Assembly: GCA_040512755.1 (NCBI GenBank)
Contig: JBEVEP010000259.1
Coordinates: forward strand, 1 to 8,830
Source: JBEVEP01 sp040512755
Lineage (GTDB): Bacteria; Pseudomonadota; Alphaproteobacteria; Rhizobiales; Rhizobiaceae
Direction: 5' to 3'
DNA length: 8,830 nt
Both the position numbers and the translations under genes were made by a program. How positions within the stretch are numbered: the stretch's first letter is position 1; every line of letters begins with the position of its first letter. The notes under the pieces are model-generated. The model ran no database searches, was not told the origin of the DNA, and saw only the letters and a program-made list of their open reading frames with translations. Shown one piece after another: positions 1 through 6,660 of this stretch.

Positions 1-1
1 A

Positions 2-598
2 TTGCCCGGCGTGCCAGGGAGCCCCGAATTCACGGCTGCCTTCAACCAGGCGCATGCCTCGCCGGACGCCCCGAAGCGTCTGCCGGTCACAAACGGCGAA
101 AAACGCCGCCACCTGACCCGCCTGATTATCATAGGCTTGTACACCGGCACCCGGCCAGGAGCGATCCTCGATCTGCAGAAGGAGCCGAGCACGACCGGCG
201 GCTACGCCAACCTCGAGACCGGAGTCATCCACAGGAAGGCTCAGGGTGAAAGGGTAGCCCATAACAAGTCCAAGACGTCGGTGAAGATGGCACCCAGCCT
301 GATCGCTCACATGAAGCGCTGGAAGCGGTTAGACCAAGGCATCCGTTATTGGGTGCATTACAACGGCCAGCCGATCACCAAGCCGAACAAAGCGTTCCGC
401 GGTGCCGTCGCCGCAGCCGGCCTGTCGCCCAAGGTCACGCCGCATGTCCTTCGCCACACGCGCGGCACATGGCTCGCCCAAGCTAGCGTACCCTCCGGCG
501 AAGCCGCTGCGTCGCTCGGACTGACCGTCGAAGAGTACGAGCGCACCTACCTGCACAACGACCCCGAGTTCCAGAAAAACGCCGCCAACGCCTTCTGA
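2..598 (+). CDS. Tyrosine recombinase/integrase, C-terminal catalytic part (5' end outside window)
   Basis: Site-specific recombinase of the phage/ICE integrase family, which would catalyse insertion and excision of a mobile element at an attachment site. The visible 198 residues cover the catalytic domain. The first Arg lies in LYTGTRPGAIL (about residue 51), a basic beta-hairpin region with Lys follows around 79-95, the HxLRHTRGTW box gives His148 and Arg151, and the likely nucleophile Tyr183 is in ERTYLHNDPEF, a variant of the common ERVYGHHHPDF pattern. The frame is open at the left edge: the first codon is TTG but the N-terminal SAM-like and arm-binding domains of a roughly 350-420-residue integrase are absent, so the gene is cut by the window rather than shown to be truncated. 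It reads toward the 3' end of tRNA-Pro 149 bp away, the layout expected for an element inserted in that tRNA. Family is clear; element type is unknown. Confidence 0.9.
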   Translation: MPGVPGSPEFTAAFNQAHASPDAPKRLPVTNGEKRRHLTRLIIIGLYTGTRPGAILDLQKEPSTTGGYANLETGVIHRKAQGERVAHNKSKTSVKMAPSLIAHMKRWKRLDQGIRYWVHYNGQPITKPNKAFRGAVAAAGLSPKVTPHVLRHTRGTWLAQASVPSGEAAASLGLTVEEYERTYLHNDPEFQKNAANAF

Positions 599-675
599 AC
601 CGTTGCGCTGGAACTGACGGGTGTATGGCCTAAAAATACGTCGAGACCGAGCCTCGGCTATTTATTACGCCGGAA

Positions 676-699
676 CGAACTATGACGCGAACTATGACG
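676..699. repeat. Perfect 12-bp tandem direct repeat (2 copies)
   Basis: CGAACTATGACG occurs twice head to tail at 676-687 and 688-699. It lies between the integrase stop codon and the tRNA-Pro 3' end. Short direct repeats in this position are typical of arm-type integrase or excisionase binding sites. That role is inferred from location only; the repeat itself is seen directly. Confidence 0.6.
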
Positions 700-747
700 C
701 AGGATTTTGGCCGCTGTCACAAATGTCCACTAAGTATTTGATTTTTC

Positions 748-797
748 TGGTCGGAGTGGCAGGATTTGAACCTGCGACCCCATCGTCCCGAACGATG
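748..797. other. Candidate attachment site (att) in the 3' half of tRNA-Pro
   Basis: Tyrosine recombinases of islands and phages often recombine within the anticodon-stem to 3'-end part of a tRNA gene, and the integrase gene then sits next to that 3' end. Here the integrase ends 149 bp away and points at the site. The exact crossover cannot be set because the second copy, at the other end of the element, is outside the window. The interval given is the anticodon stem-loop plus T arm and acceptor 3' strand, and is an inference. Confidence 0.5.
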
Positions 798-824
798 TGC
801 GCTACCAGGCTGCGCTACACTCCG
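748..824 (-). tRNA. tRNA-Pro (anticodon CGG)
   Basis: Reading the minus strand gives a 77-nt cloverleaf. The acceptor stem CGGAGTG (818-824) pairs fully with CACTCCG (752-758), followed by discriminator A and an encoded CCA (748-750). The anticodon stem CATCG/CGATG encloses the loop TTCGGGA with anticodon CGG (788-790), reading CCG proline codons. The T arm carries GGTTCAAATCC. The first base C1 pairing with G72 fits bacterial proline tRNAs. The 3' end faces the integrase gene, so this copy has probably served as the integration target and was kept intact by the element's attachment sequence. Confidence 0.97.
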
Positions 825-839
825 CGACCAGACCGCGGG

Positions 840-868
840 CTTATAACCGCCCATATTGCGCACTGCAA
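840..868 (-). promoter_or_regulatory. Sigma-70-type promoter of tRNA-Pro
   Basis: On the minus strand a -35 element TTGCAG (863-868) is followed by a 17-nt spacer and a -10 element TATAAG (840-845). Fifteen bases then separate it from the mature tRNA 5' end at 824. The match to the housekeeping consensus and the spacing are both good, and no other gene lies to its left on this strand. Confidence 0.6.
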
Positions 869-982
869 GACCAATGGGCGATCGGCCACATCAAAAACGA
901 CGCTTTCAGGGAACCTCCTCGACCGAGGTGCCGTGACTGAACCTGACGGGAGTTCCGGCGGTGCCGTATCGAAACGCAAGTC

Positions 983-1237
983 ATGGCCGACCTTTACCGC
1001 GACTTGCCTTTAACCTATGGCATGCCCACCACCATGTCGCCGCATAGCGGCGGCGATGTACAATACAGTGGGGCCGAGAGGATGTTGTTGGAATTTCAGA
1101 AGATGAAAGCGGATGGACGAACTCTCGCCGGACAGCCGATAACAGATCTCGTAACCGTCAACGGTGCGCGCGCGATTGCGGAAGACGAAGTCTTGCGCCG
1201 CAATCGCGAAGTCGGCGCCTATAACCAGACGTTCTGA
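983..1237 (+). CDS. Possible small protein of unknown function (84 aa)
   Basis: An open frame starts at ATG 983 and stops at TGA 1235-1237, 13 bp before the start of the manC-AGE gene, so it could be a first cistron of the same operon. I do not recognise the product. It is hydrophilic, with no signal peptide or membrane segment, and its C-terminal half is rich in charged residues (EDEVLRRNREVGAYNQTF). No good Shine-Dalgarno sequence precedes ATG 983. Internal in-frame ATGs at 1022, 1034 and 1082 are alternatives, the last preceded by a GAGAGG that is too close to it. A strong hairpin covers its 3' third, which is unusual for coding sequence and argues that the region may instead be an untranslated leader. 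Confidence 0.35.
   Translation: MADLYRDLPLTYGMPTTMSPHSGGDVQYSGAERMLLEFQKMKADGRTLAGQPITDLVTVNGARAIAEDEVLRRNREVGAYNQTF
1171..1208 (+). promoter_or_regulatory. Strong 38-nt hairpin upstream of manC-AGE
   Basis: CGCGATTGCGG (1171-1181) is the exact reverse complement of CCGCAATCGCG (1198-1208). Inside it AAGAC (1182-1186) pairs with GTCTT (1190-1194) around a GAA loop, with only a 3-nt GCG bulge. The result is 16 base pairs. It ends 42 nt before the manC-AGE ATG and leaves the ribosome binding site free. There is no T run after it, so it is not a classical intrinsic terminator. An mRNA-stabilising, attenuating or protein-binding role is possible but not shown. Confidence 0.55.
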
Positions 1238-1238
1238 C

Positions 1239-1243
1239 AGGAA
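1239..1243 (+). promoter_or_regulatory. Ribosome binding site fixing the manC-AGE start
   Basis: AGGAA lies 7 nt before ATG 1251. It supports this start over the in-frame non-ATG codon at 1164, which would add 29 residues that overlap the hairpin and lack the look of a ManC N-terminus. Confidence 0.65.
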
Positions 1244-1250
1244 GCTGGCC

Positions 1251-3494
1251 ATGGCAGACCGGATCGTCAGTTTTGTGATGAGCGGCGGAGTCGGCTCGCG
1301 GCTATGGCCGCTGTCGCGCGAGGACAATCCCAAGCAGTTCCACGATCTTTCAGGCGATGGTTCAATGCTGGTGAAAACCCTACGCCGCCTCGCTGCAAGA
1401 CCAGCCGGCGCCACTCCAATCTACCTGATCGCGTCCGAGCGGCATGCTGAGCGTGTGCGTACCGACATCACTTCTCTCAATCTGAATGGCGGTGGCGCGA
1501 TCTTCGAACCGATGGGCCGAAATACGGCAGCCGCCGTCGCGATCGCTACGCTTCAAGCGCTTTCGGCCTTCGGCGAGAAGACGCTTGTTCTGGTCGTACC
1601 CTCCGATCATGAAATATCGACCGACAGTCAGTTCTGGGAGACGGTTGAAAGGGGGGGGCCGGCGGCGGTCGCGGGGCGGCTGGTTGTATTTGGGGTCAAA
1701 CCGAACCAGCCAGAAACGGGTTATGGGTACATCGAGGTTGCGAGCGACGGAAGCGGCATCCACGATGTTTCGCGTTTTGTGGAGAAACCGGACATCGAAA
1801 AAGCCAAAGCCTACGTCGAGGCTGGAAACTTTTTTTGGAACACCGGAATTTTCCTTTTTCGCGCGAGCGCGATGCGAGATGCGTTCAAGGAGTTCCAGCC
1901 TGAGATATGGGAGGCGTCGGAAGCTGCTTACGATGCAGCCGCGCGTGAGGTATCGGGCCTTTACATGCCGCTCGAGCATTACGCGGCCATCCCGTCGATT
2001 TCCATCGACTACGCAATCATGGAGCATGCGCGCCATATTGCGATGGTGCCGGCAACCTTCCGCTGGAACGACCTCGGCTCCTGGCAATCTCTGCTGGATG
2101 TCAGCCCCTCCGATAAGGACGGCAATGTCGTCGTAGGCGACGTCGTCGCCATCGATTGCGAAAATTCCTATCTTCGTAGTGAAGGCCGCTTGCTGTCCGC
2201 GATCGGGCTGAAGGACGTGGCCATTGTGTCGACACCGGACGCGACATTCGTTGCACCCGTCAGCCATAGCCAGCACGTTAAGAAAATTGTCGAACAACTC
2301 GAAAAGAGCGGCCGGCTTGAGACCAAGTTCACGCCGGCACATGACCGCGCCATCGTCAATGGCGCGTGGCGTGAACGGGTCGGCCATTGGCTTTTCGAAG
2401 AGACCCTGCCGCTGTGGTCCACCTCGGGCGTGGATGATTTGCATGGCGGCTTCCATGAGGCGCTGGATTTCGACGGCCGCCCGCTGAAAAAGCCGAAGCG
2501 GATGCGGACGATGGCGCGCCAGATCTATGCCTTCGCGGTGGCCAAGGAGCGCGGCTGGGATGGCCCGGCAGACAGGTTGATCGAGCACGGCATCGCGTTC
2601 ATCGCTGGCAACGGACGAACGAACCGCGGCGGATGGGTCAGAACGCTGAATGTGGACGGCAGCGTGGCTGATCCCATGGAAGATGCGTACGACCATTCCT
2701 GCGTTCTGCTCGCGTTGGCGCATGCGCATCGCGCCGGTAACAAGGATGCGCTGAAACTGGGAGAAGAGACGTTCCATTTTCTGGACGCCCATCTGGAGGA
2801 TGCCCGCCTGACAGGTTTCCTGGAAACACCCGACGGCGCCGGGTTGCGCCGATCCAATCCGCATATGCATCTTCTGGAGGCTTTCCTCGCCTGGCACACA
2901 ATGACAGGCGAACGCGCCTATCTCCGTCGAGCCGCACGCGTCATCGATCTCTTCAGAAGCCATTTCTTCGATCCCGAAAGTTGGACTTTGGGGGAGTACT
3001 TCGACGACGAATGGCGACCGGCAGATGGCGAGAAGGGCGCATGGACGGAGCCCGGCCATCACTTCGAATGGGCCTCCCTGCTGGTCGACTTCGCGGGCAA
3101 GAGCGGCCAGAAGGATCTGGTTGCATTCGCCCGGAAACTTTATGCATCGGCGATCGCAAATGGGCTGAACCGCGCTACGGGTCTGGCTTATGCAGCCGTT
3201 TCACGCCAGGGACTGCCGCTTGATCGTATCTCGCGAAGCTGGCCTCAGTCGGAAGCGATCAAGGCAGCGATCGCGTTGGACGAAACAGCGGGACCTGACC
3301 TGAAACCTGAGATCGAAGCGCGGGTCGAGCGTCTTTTTCGGTGGCACATCGATCCTGCTCCGAAGGGTCTCTGGATCGATCAGATCGACGAACGGGGCAG
3401 GTCGCTGGCAACGGAAGTCCCCGCCAGCATCTTCTATCACCTGGTGACGGCGCTGATGCAGTACCTGGACAAGACAGAGGGGCAGCCTCAATAA
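1251..3494 (+). CDS. Mannose-1-phosphate guanylyltransferase fused to AGE-family epimerase/isomerase (747 aa)
   Basis: Two domains are visible. Residues 1 to about 345 form a ManC-type nucleotidyltransferase that makes GDP-mannose from mannose-1-phosphate and GTP. It has the GTP-binding signature GGVGSRLWPLSR at 12-23, PKQF at 27-30, PSDH at 117-120, FVEKP at 176-180 and WNTGIFLF at 196-203. Residues about 365-740 form an AGE-family (alpha/alpha)6 barrel, with RMRTMARQIYAF at 417-428, RRSNPHMHLLEAF at 533-545, PGHHFEW at 601-607 and RSWPQSE at 662-668. These carry the Arg and His residues used for sugar epimerisation or aldose-ketose isomerisation in this family. Many bifunctional ManC proteins instead end in a cupin mannose-6-phosphate isomerase domain, which is absent here. 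The inferred job is to link sugar isomerisation (perhaps mannose-6-phosphate/fructose-6-phosphate or free mannose) to GDP-mannose synthesis for surface polysaccharide. The protein is cytosolic, with no signal peptide. Domain calls are firm; the AGE substrate is inferred. Confidence 0.93.
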   Translation: MADRIVSFVMSGGVGSRLWPLSREDNPKQFHDLSGDGSMLVKTLRRLAARPAGATPIYLIASERHAERVRTDITSLNLNGGGAIFEPMGRNTAAAVAIATLQALSAFGEKTLVLVVPSDHEISTDSQFWETVERGGPAAVAGRLVVFGVKPNQPETGYGYIEVASDGSGIHDVSRFVEKPDIEKAKAYVEAGNFFWNTGIFLFRASAMRDAFKEFQPEIWEASEAAYDAAAREVSGLYMPLEHYAAIPSISIDYAIMEHARHIAMVPATFRWNDLGSWQSLLDVSPSDKDGNVVVGDVVAIDCENSYLRSEGRLLSAIGLKDVAIVSTPDATFVAPVSHSQHVKKIVEQLEKSGRLETKFTPAHDRAIVNGAWRERVGHWLFEETLPLWSTSGVDDLHGGFHEALDFDGRPLKKPKRMRTMARQIYAFAVAKERGWDGPADRLIEHGIAFIAGNGRTNRGGWVRTLNVDGSVADPMEDAYDHSCVLLALAHAHRAGNKDALKLGEETFHFLDAHLEDARLTGFLETPDGAGLRRSNPHMHLLEAFLAWHTMTGERAYLRRAARVIDLFRSHFFDPESWTLGEYFDDEWRPADGEKGAWTEPGHHFEWASLLVDFAGKSGQKDLVAFARKLYASAIANGLNRATGLAYAAVSRQGLPLDRISRSWPQSEAIKAAIALDETAGPDLKPEIEARVERLFRWHIDPAPKGLWIDQIDERGRSLATEVPASIFYHLVTALMQYLDKTEGQPQ

Positions 3495-4951
3495 GGGCTC
3501 GCGACGTCCCCTATCTCAACATAGACCGACTTTAGCTGCGAATAATGCTGGAGTGCGGCAAGCGAATTCTCGCGGCCGATTCCGGACTGTTTCGCTCCGC
3601 CGAACGGGATTTCAGCTGGCGCGAGATTGTAGGTGTTGATCCAGCATGTCCCTGCCTGCAGTTCCCCTATCACCCGGTGCGCGCGGGGAAGGTCGCGCGT
3701 GAAAATGCCTGCCGAGAGACCGAATTCGGTGTCATTGGCGCGGGCCACGACTTCCTCTTCATCGGAGAAGGCAAGCACGCTCATTACCGGGCCGAAGATT
3801 TCCTCGCGGGCTATGCGCATTTCGTCCTTCACATCTGTGAAGATCGTTGGCTCGACAAAGAAGCCGCCTTCGAAGCCTTGCAGGGCGGGGATCTTGCCAC
3901 CGTAGAGCAGAGTAGCGCCCTCGGTCTTGCCGATCGCAATATAGCCGGTGACTTTCTCGTGCTGGGCCTTGTTGATGAGCGGCCCCATCTGTGTGTCGGG
4001 ATCGAGAGGATCGCCGATGCGGATCGCCTTGGTCCGCTCGGTCAGGCGATCAAGAAAGCGGTCGCGAATTCCATCCTGAACGAATACGCGCGTCCCGTTC
4101 GAACAGACCTGGCCGGTTGAGTAGAAGTTGCCGAGCATGGCGCCGCCAACTGCATTCTCGATATCCGCGTCGTCGAAAATGATGAGTGGTGACTTGCCCC
4201 CGAGCTCCATCGTGGCGTGCTTCATGTGCGACCCAGCGAGAGCAAGAACCTTCTTGCCCGTACCGACCGAGCCCGTCAACGAAACCTTGGCGACAACCGG
4301 ATGCGCGGCCAGTGCGCCGCCGACATCGCCATAGCCTTGGACAACATTGAAGAGCCCGTCGGGCAGGCCCGCTTCGGAGTAGATTTCAGCAAGCGCGAGT
4401 GCCGAAAGAGGTGTGTTCTCCGATGGCTTGAAGACCATCGCATTGCCCATCGCCAGCGCGGGAGCGGACTTCCAGCCGGCGCCCTGGATCGGATAGTTCC
4501 AGGCGCCGATTCCGACACAGACGCCGAGCGCTTCACGGCGGGTATAGGCGAACGGACCACCCAGATCGATGTAATCGCCATTGAAAGCGGCAACCGCGCC
4601 GCCGAAGAACTCCAGCGCTTCGGCAGCTGATGCCGCATCGGCGACGAGCGTCTCCTGGATCGCTTTGCCGGTATCCAGGGTTTCGAGCCGGGCGAGTTCT
4701 GCATTGCGCTCCCGCAGAATATCCGCCGCCCTGCGAAGAATGCGGCCGCGTTCCACAGGTCTCAGCCGCGCCCATGCCGGCTGCGCTTCCCGGGCAGCCT
4801 CGATTGCCAGCTCGATGATATTCGGCGTGGCGGAATAGAGAGCAGCGATGGTTTCGCCTGTGGCCGGATAGATGACCGGCAGGGACGCGCCCTGTTCGTC
4901 CTCGACGTAGCGCCCGTTGATATAGTGTGATGCCTTCGGCTGCGCCTTCAT
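3488..4951 (-). CDS. betB: Betaine aldehyde dehydrogenase BetB (487 aa)
   Basis: NAD(P)-dependent aldehyde dehydrogenase that oxidises betaine aldehyde to glycine betaine, the second step after BetA; cytosolic. Catalytic features are Asn152 in GAWNYP, the FKPSENTPL cofactor region at 174-182, the LTGSVGTGKK turn at 225-234, general-base Glu249 in MELGGKSP, nucleophile Cys283 in GQVCSNGTRVF, and Glu384 in EEIFGPVM. The C-terminal oligomerisation strand ends in the KSVYVEIGDVASPY tail. The start at ATG 4951 is preferred because GGAG sits 6 nt before it; it gives 487 residues, the length I recall for the S. meliloti protein. It follows betA by 53 bp and is the last gene of the operon. Its stop overlaps the end of the convergent manC-AGE gene by 7 bp. 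The stretch PIQGAGWKSAPALAMGN departs from the PIQIALWKSAPALAAGN I recall for E. coli BetB. Confidence 0.95.
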   Translation of the reverse strand: MKAQPKASHYINGRYVEDEQGASLPVIYPATGETIAALYSATPNIIELAIEAAREAQPAWARLRPVERGRILRRAADILRERNAELARLETLDTGKAIQETLVADAASAAEALEFFGGAVAAFNGDYIDLGGPFAYTRREALGVCVGIGAWNYPIQGAGWKSAPALAMGNAMVFKPSENTPLSALALAEIYSEAGLPDGLFNVVQGYGDVGGALAAHPVVAKVSLTGSVGTGKKVLALAGSHMKHATMELGGKSPLIIFDDADIENAVGGAMLGNFYSTGQVCSNGTRVFVQDGIRDRFLDRLTERTKAIRIGDPLDPDTQMGPLINKAQHEKVTGYIAIGKTEGATLLYGGKIPALQGFEGGFFVEPTIFTDVKDEMRIAREEIFGPVMSVLAFSDEEEVVARANDTEFGLSAGIFTRDLPRAHRVIGELQAGTCWINTYNLAPAEIPFGGAKQSGIGRENSLAALQHYSQLKSVYVEIGDVASPY

Positions 4952-4957
4952 TAACAT

Positions 4958-4961
4958 CTCC
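4958..4961 (-). promoter_or_regulatory. Ribosome binding site deciding the betB start
   Basis: On the minus strand GGAG lies 6 nt before ATG 4951 but directly abuts another in-frame ATG at 4957. The spacing favours 4951. An upstream in-frame ATG at 5041 would overlap the betA 3' end and add about 30 residues unlike any BetB N-terminus. Confidence 0.65.
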
Positions 4962-5004
4962 GATTCATTCTGCAGGACCGTGCCGCAAGGAGCGGGATCT
5001 TGTG

Positions 5005-6657
5005 TCAGCGGTCCGAAACCCGCCAGCGCGGGTTGATCCATGGTTCTTGGTTGGACGGCGCGAGGGGCTGGTTCCCGAGAATATGATCTGCCGCCTTCTC
5101 GCCCGTCATGATCGACGGCGCATTGAGATTGCCGTTCGTAATCTGCGGGAAGATCGACGAATCGGCCACACGCAACCCTTCAACTCCAATCACACGACAT
5201 TCCGGATCGACTACGCTCATCCTGTCGTCTCGCCTGCCCATCCTGCAAGTGCCGCAAGGATGATAGGCGCTCTCCACGTGCTCGCGGATAAAGGCGTCCA
5301 GCTGCTCGTCAGTCTGCACATGGCACCCTGGCGAAATCTCCTTGCCGCGATAAGGATCGAACGCTGCTTGGCTGAATATCTCACGTGTCAGCCGGATGCA
5401 GTGGCGGAAGTCGGCCCAATCCTCTTCATGCGACATGTAATTGAAGCGTATCACTGGTTTGTCCAGCGGGTCCGCAGACCGCAACGTGATTGCGCCACGT
5501 GATTTCGATCGCATGGGTCCGACATGTGCCTGGAAGCCGTGCAATTTGGCGGCCGCCTTGCCGTCATAGCGGATGGCCACCGGCAGGAAGTGATACTGTA
5601 TGTCGGGATAATCGACGCCGGGCTTCGAGCGGACAAACGCGGCGGACTCGAAATGGTTGGTTGCGCCGAGCCCTGTCTTGAAGAACAACCATTCCGCGCC
5701 GATAAGCGCCTTCGAGAAAAGATTGAGTTTCGAGTAGAGAGTGATCGGCAAAACGGACTCCTGCTGGATGTAGAGTTCCATATGATCCTGCAGGTTCTGG
5801 CCGACGCCGGGCCGGTCGGCGATGACGTCAATGCCGTGCTCCTTCAAATGCTTTGCCGGTCCGATGCCTGAGAGCAAAAGAAGCTTGGGGGAATTGATCG
5901 AGGACGCAGCGATGATCACTTCACGTCGCGCCTTAACGACTTGAATCTGTTTGCGAGTTTCGACCTCGACGCCGATCGCGCGTTGATTCTCAATAACAAT
6001 CCGGCGCGCCAACCCATTGAGAAGAATTACATTTCTCCGGCGAAGTGTCGGCCTCAAATAGGCGTTCGCGACAGACCAGCGGCGGCCAAGGTGGATGGTC
6101 TGTTCCATCACCCCGAAGCCTTCCTGCTTCGAGCCATTGTAGTCGGCAGTGGTCTCGAAGCCGGCCTGCCGGCCAGCCTCGACAAACGCCTTGTAGAGGG
6201 GATTCCATTGCCGTCCCCGTCTCACATGCAACGGGCCGTCCGTGCCGCGCCAGCCCTCTTCGCCGCCATGGGCGGTTTCCATGCGCATGAAGTATGGGAG
6301 CACGTCAGCAAACGCCCATCCCGCCGCGCCCTGCTCGGCCCAGTGGTCGAAGTCGCGGGCATGGCCGCGGACATAAACCATGCCGTTGATGGATGATGAG
6401 CCGCCAAGCACCTTGCCACGAGGGGTCGCCAGGACGCGGCCGCCGAGATGCGTCTCCGGCTCGCTGGAGAATCCCCAATCGTAACGGCTCATATTCATTG
6501 GAAACGACAGCGCCGCCGGCATTTGGATAAACGGTCCGAAGTCCGTCCCGCCATATTCAATGACGATCACGGAATGGCGGCCGTCCTCGGAAAGGCGGGA
6601 TGCCAGCGCTGAACCCGCCGATCCCGAGCCGACGATGACAAAATCTGCTTCGTGCAT
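5005..6657 (-). CDS. betA: Choline dehydrogenase BetA (550 aa, GMC oxidoreductase)
   Basis: FAD-dependent enzyme of the glucose-methanol-choline family that oxidises choline to betaine aldehyde, usually peripherally attached to the inner membrane and feeding electrons to the respiratory chain. The Rossmann FAD motif GSGSAG is at residues 10-15. GMC signature 1 is GKVLGGSSSINGMVYVRG around 81-98 and signature 2 is SSINSPKLLLLSGIGPA at 252-268. The catalytic pair matches His466 (SAYHPCGTCRMG) and Asn510 (TNGNLNAPS) by motif. Length is typical for the family (about 550). ATG 6657 is chosen; a TTG codon directly before it is in frame but less likely. GGAG at 6666-6669 has 8-nt spacing, and the betC stop is only 3 bp upstream, so the two are translationally coupled. 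No transmembrane helix is evident. Confidence 0.96.
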   Translation of the reverse strand: MHEADFVIVGSGSAGSALASRLSEDGRHSVIVIEYGGTDFGPFIQMPAALSFPMNMSRYDWGFSSEPETHLGGRVLATPRGKVLGGSSSINGMVYVRGHARDFDHWAEQGAAGWAFADVLPYFMRMETAHGGEEGWRGTDGPLHVRRGRQWNPLYKAFVEAGRQAGFETTADYNGSKQEGFGVMEQTIHLGRRWSVANAYLRPTLRRRNVILLNGLARRIVIENQRAIGVEVETRKQIQVVKARREVIIAASSINSPKLLLLSGIGPAKHLKEHGIDVIADRPGVGQNLQDHMELYIQQESVLPITLYSKLNLFSKALIGAEWLFFKTGLGATNHFESAAFVRSKPGVDYPDIQYHFLPVAIRYDGKAAAKLHGFQAHVGPMRSKSRGAITLRSADPLDKPVIRFNYMSHEEDWADFRHCIRLTREIFSQAAFDPYRGKEISPGCHVQTDEQLDAFIREHVESAYHPCGTCRMGRRDDRMSVVDPECRVIGVEGLRVADSSIFPQITNGNLNAPSIMTGEKAADHILGNQPLAPSNQEPWINPRWRVSDR

Positions 6658-6660
6658 CAA

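Larger units (their letters stand above)
825..1250. other. 426-bp stretch without a confident gene; leader region of manC-AGE
   Basis: Apart from the tRNA promoter, the stretch holds one weakly supported ORF (983-1237) and several inverted repeats. These are ACCTC/GAGGT at 913-929, GCAAGTC/GACTTGC at 976-1007, CGCCGC-ATA-GCGGCG at 1038-1052, and a very strong hairpin at 1171-1208. A TACAAT hexamer at 1059-1064 resembles a -10 box but has only a poor -35 in front of it. The promoter of the manC-AGE gene is presumably here but I cannot place it firmly. Confidence 0.5.

Noticed and set aside
647..668. CCGAG/CTCGG near the integrase end as a terminator
   Set aside because: The arms leave only one base for a loop and the following sequence lacks a T run.
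910..935. GGAAC followed 17 nt later by CGTG, resembling an ECF (RpoE2-like) promoter
   Set aside because: The -10 part does not match CGTT or TT well, and nothing clearly transcribed starts just after it.
621..1013. 130-codon plus-strand ORF crossing the tRNA
   Set aside because: Its GVAGFEPATPSSRTMCATRLRYTPRP stretch is the familiar false peptide produced by translating the antisense of a tRNA gene.
1164..1250. 29-codon upstream extension of manC-AGE
   Set aside because: The extension is basic and low in family character and covers the hairpin; ATG 1251 has its own AGGAA site and begins like a ManC protein.
1380..3062. 560-codon minus-strand ORF
   Set aside because: It is antisense to the ManC-AGE gene, shows no recognisable domain, and arises from high-GC codon bias.
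4952..5041. Upstream start of betB at ATG 5041
   Set aside because: It would overlap betA and add about 30 residues with no BetB similarity; ATG 4951 with GGAG gives the family length.
5941..6396. 151-codon plus-strand ORF inside betA, and similar plus-strand frames across betB, betC and betI
   Set aside because: All are antisense shadows of well-identified bet genes with no motifs of their own.
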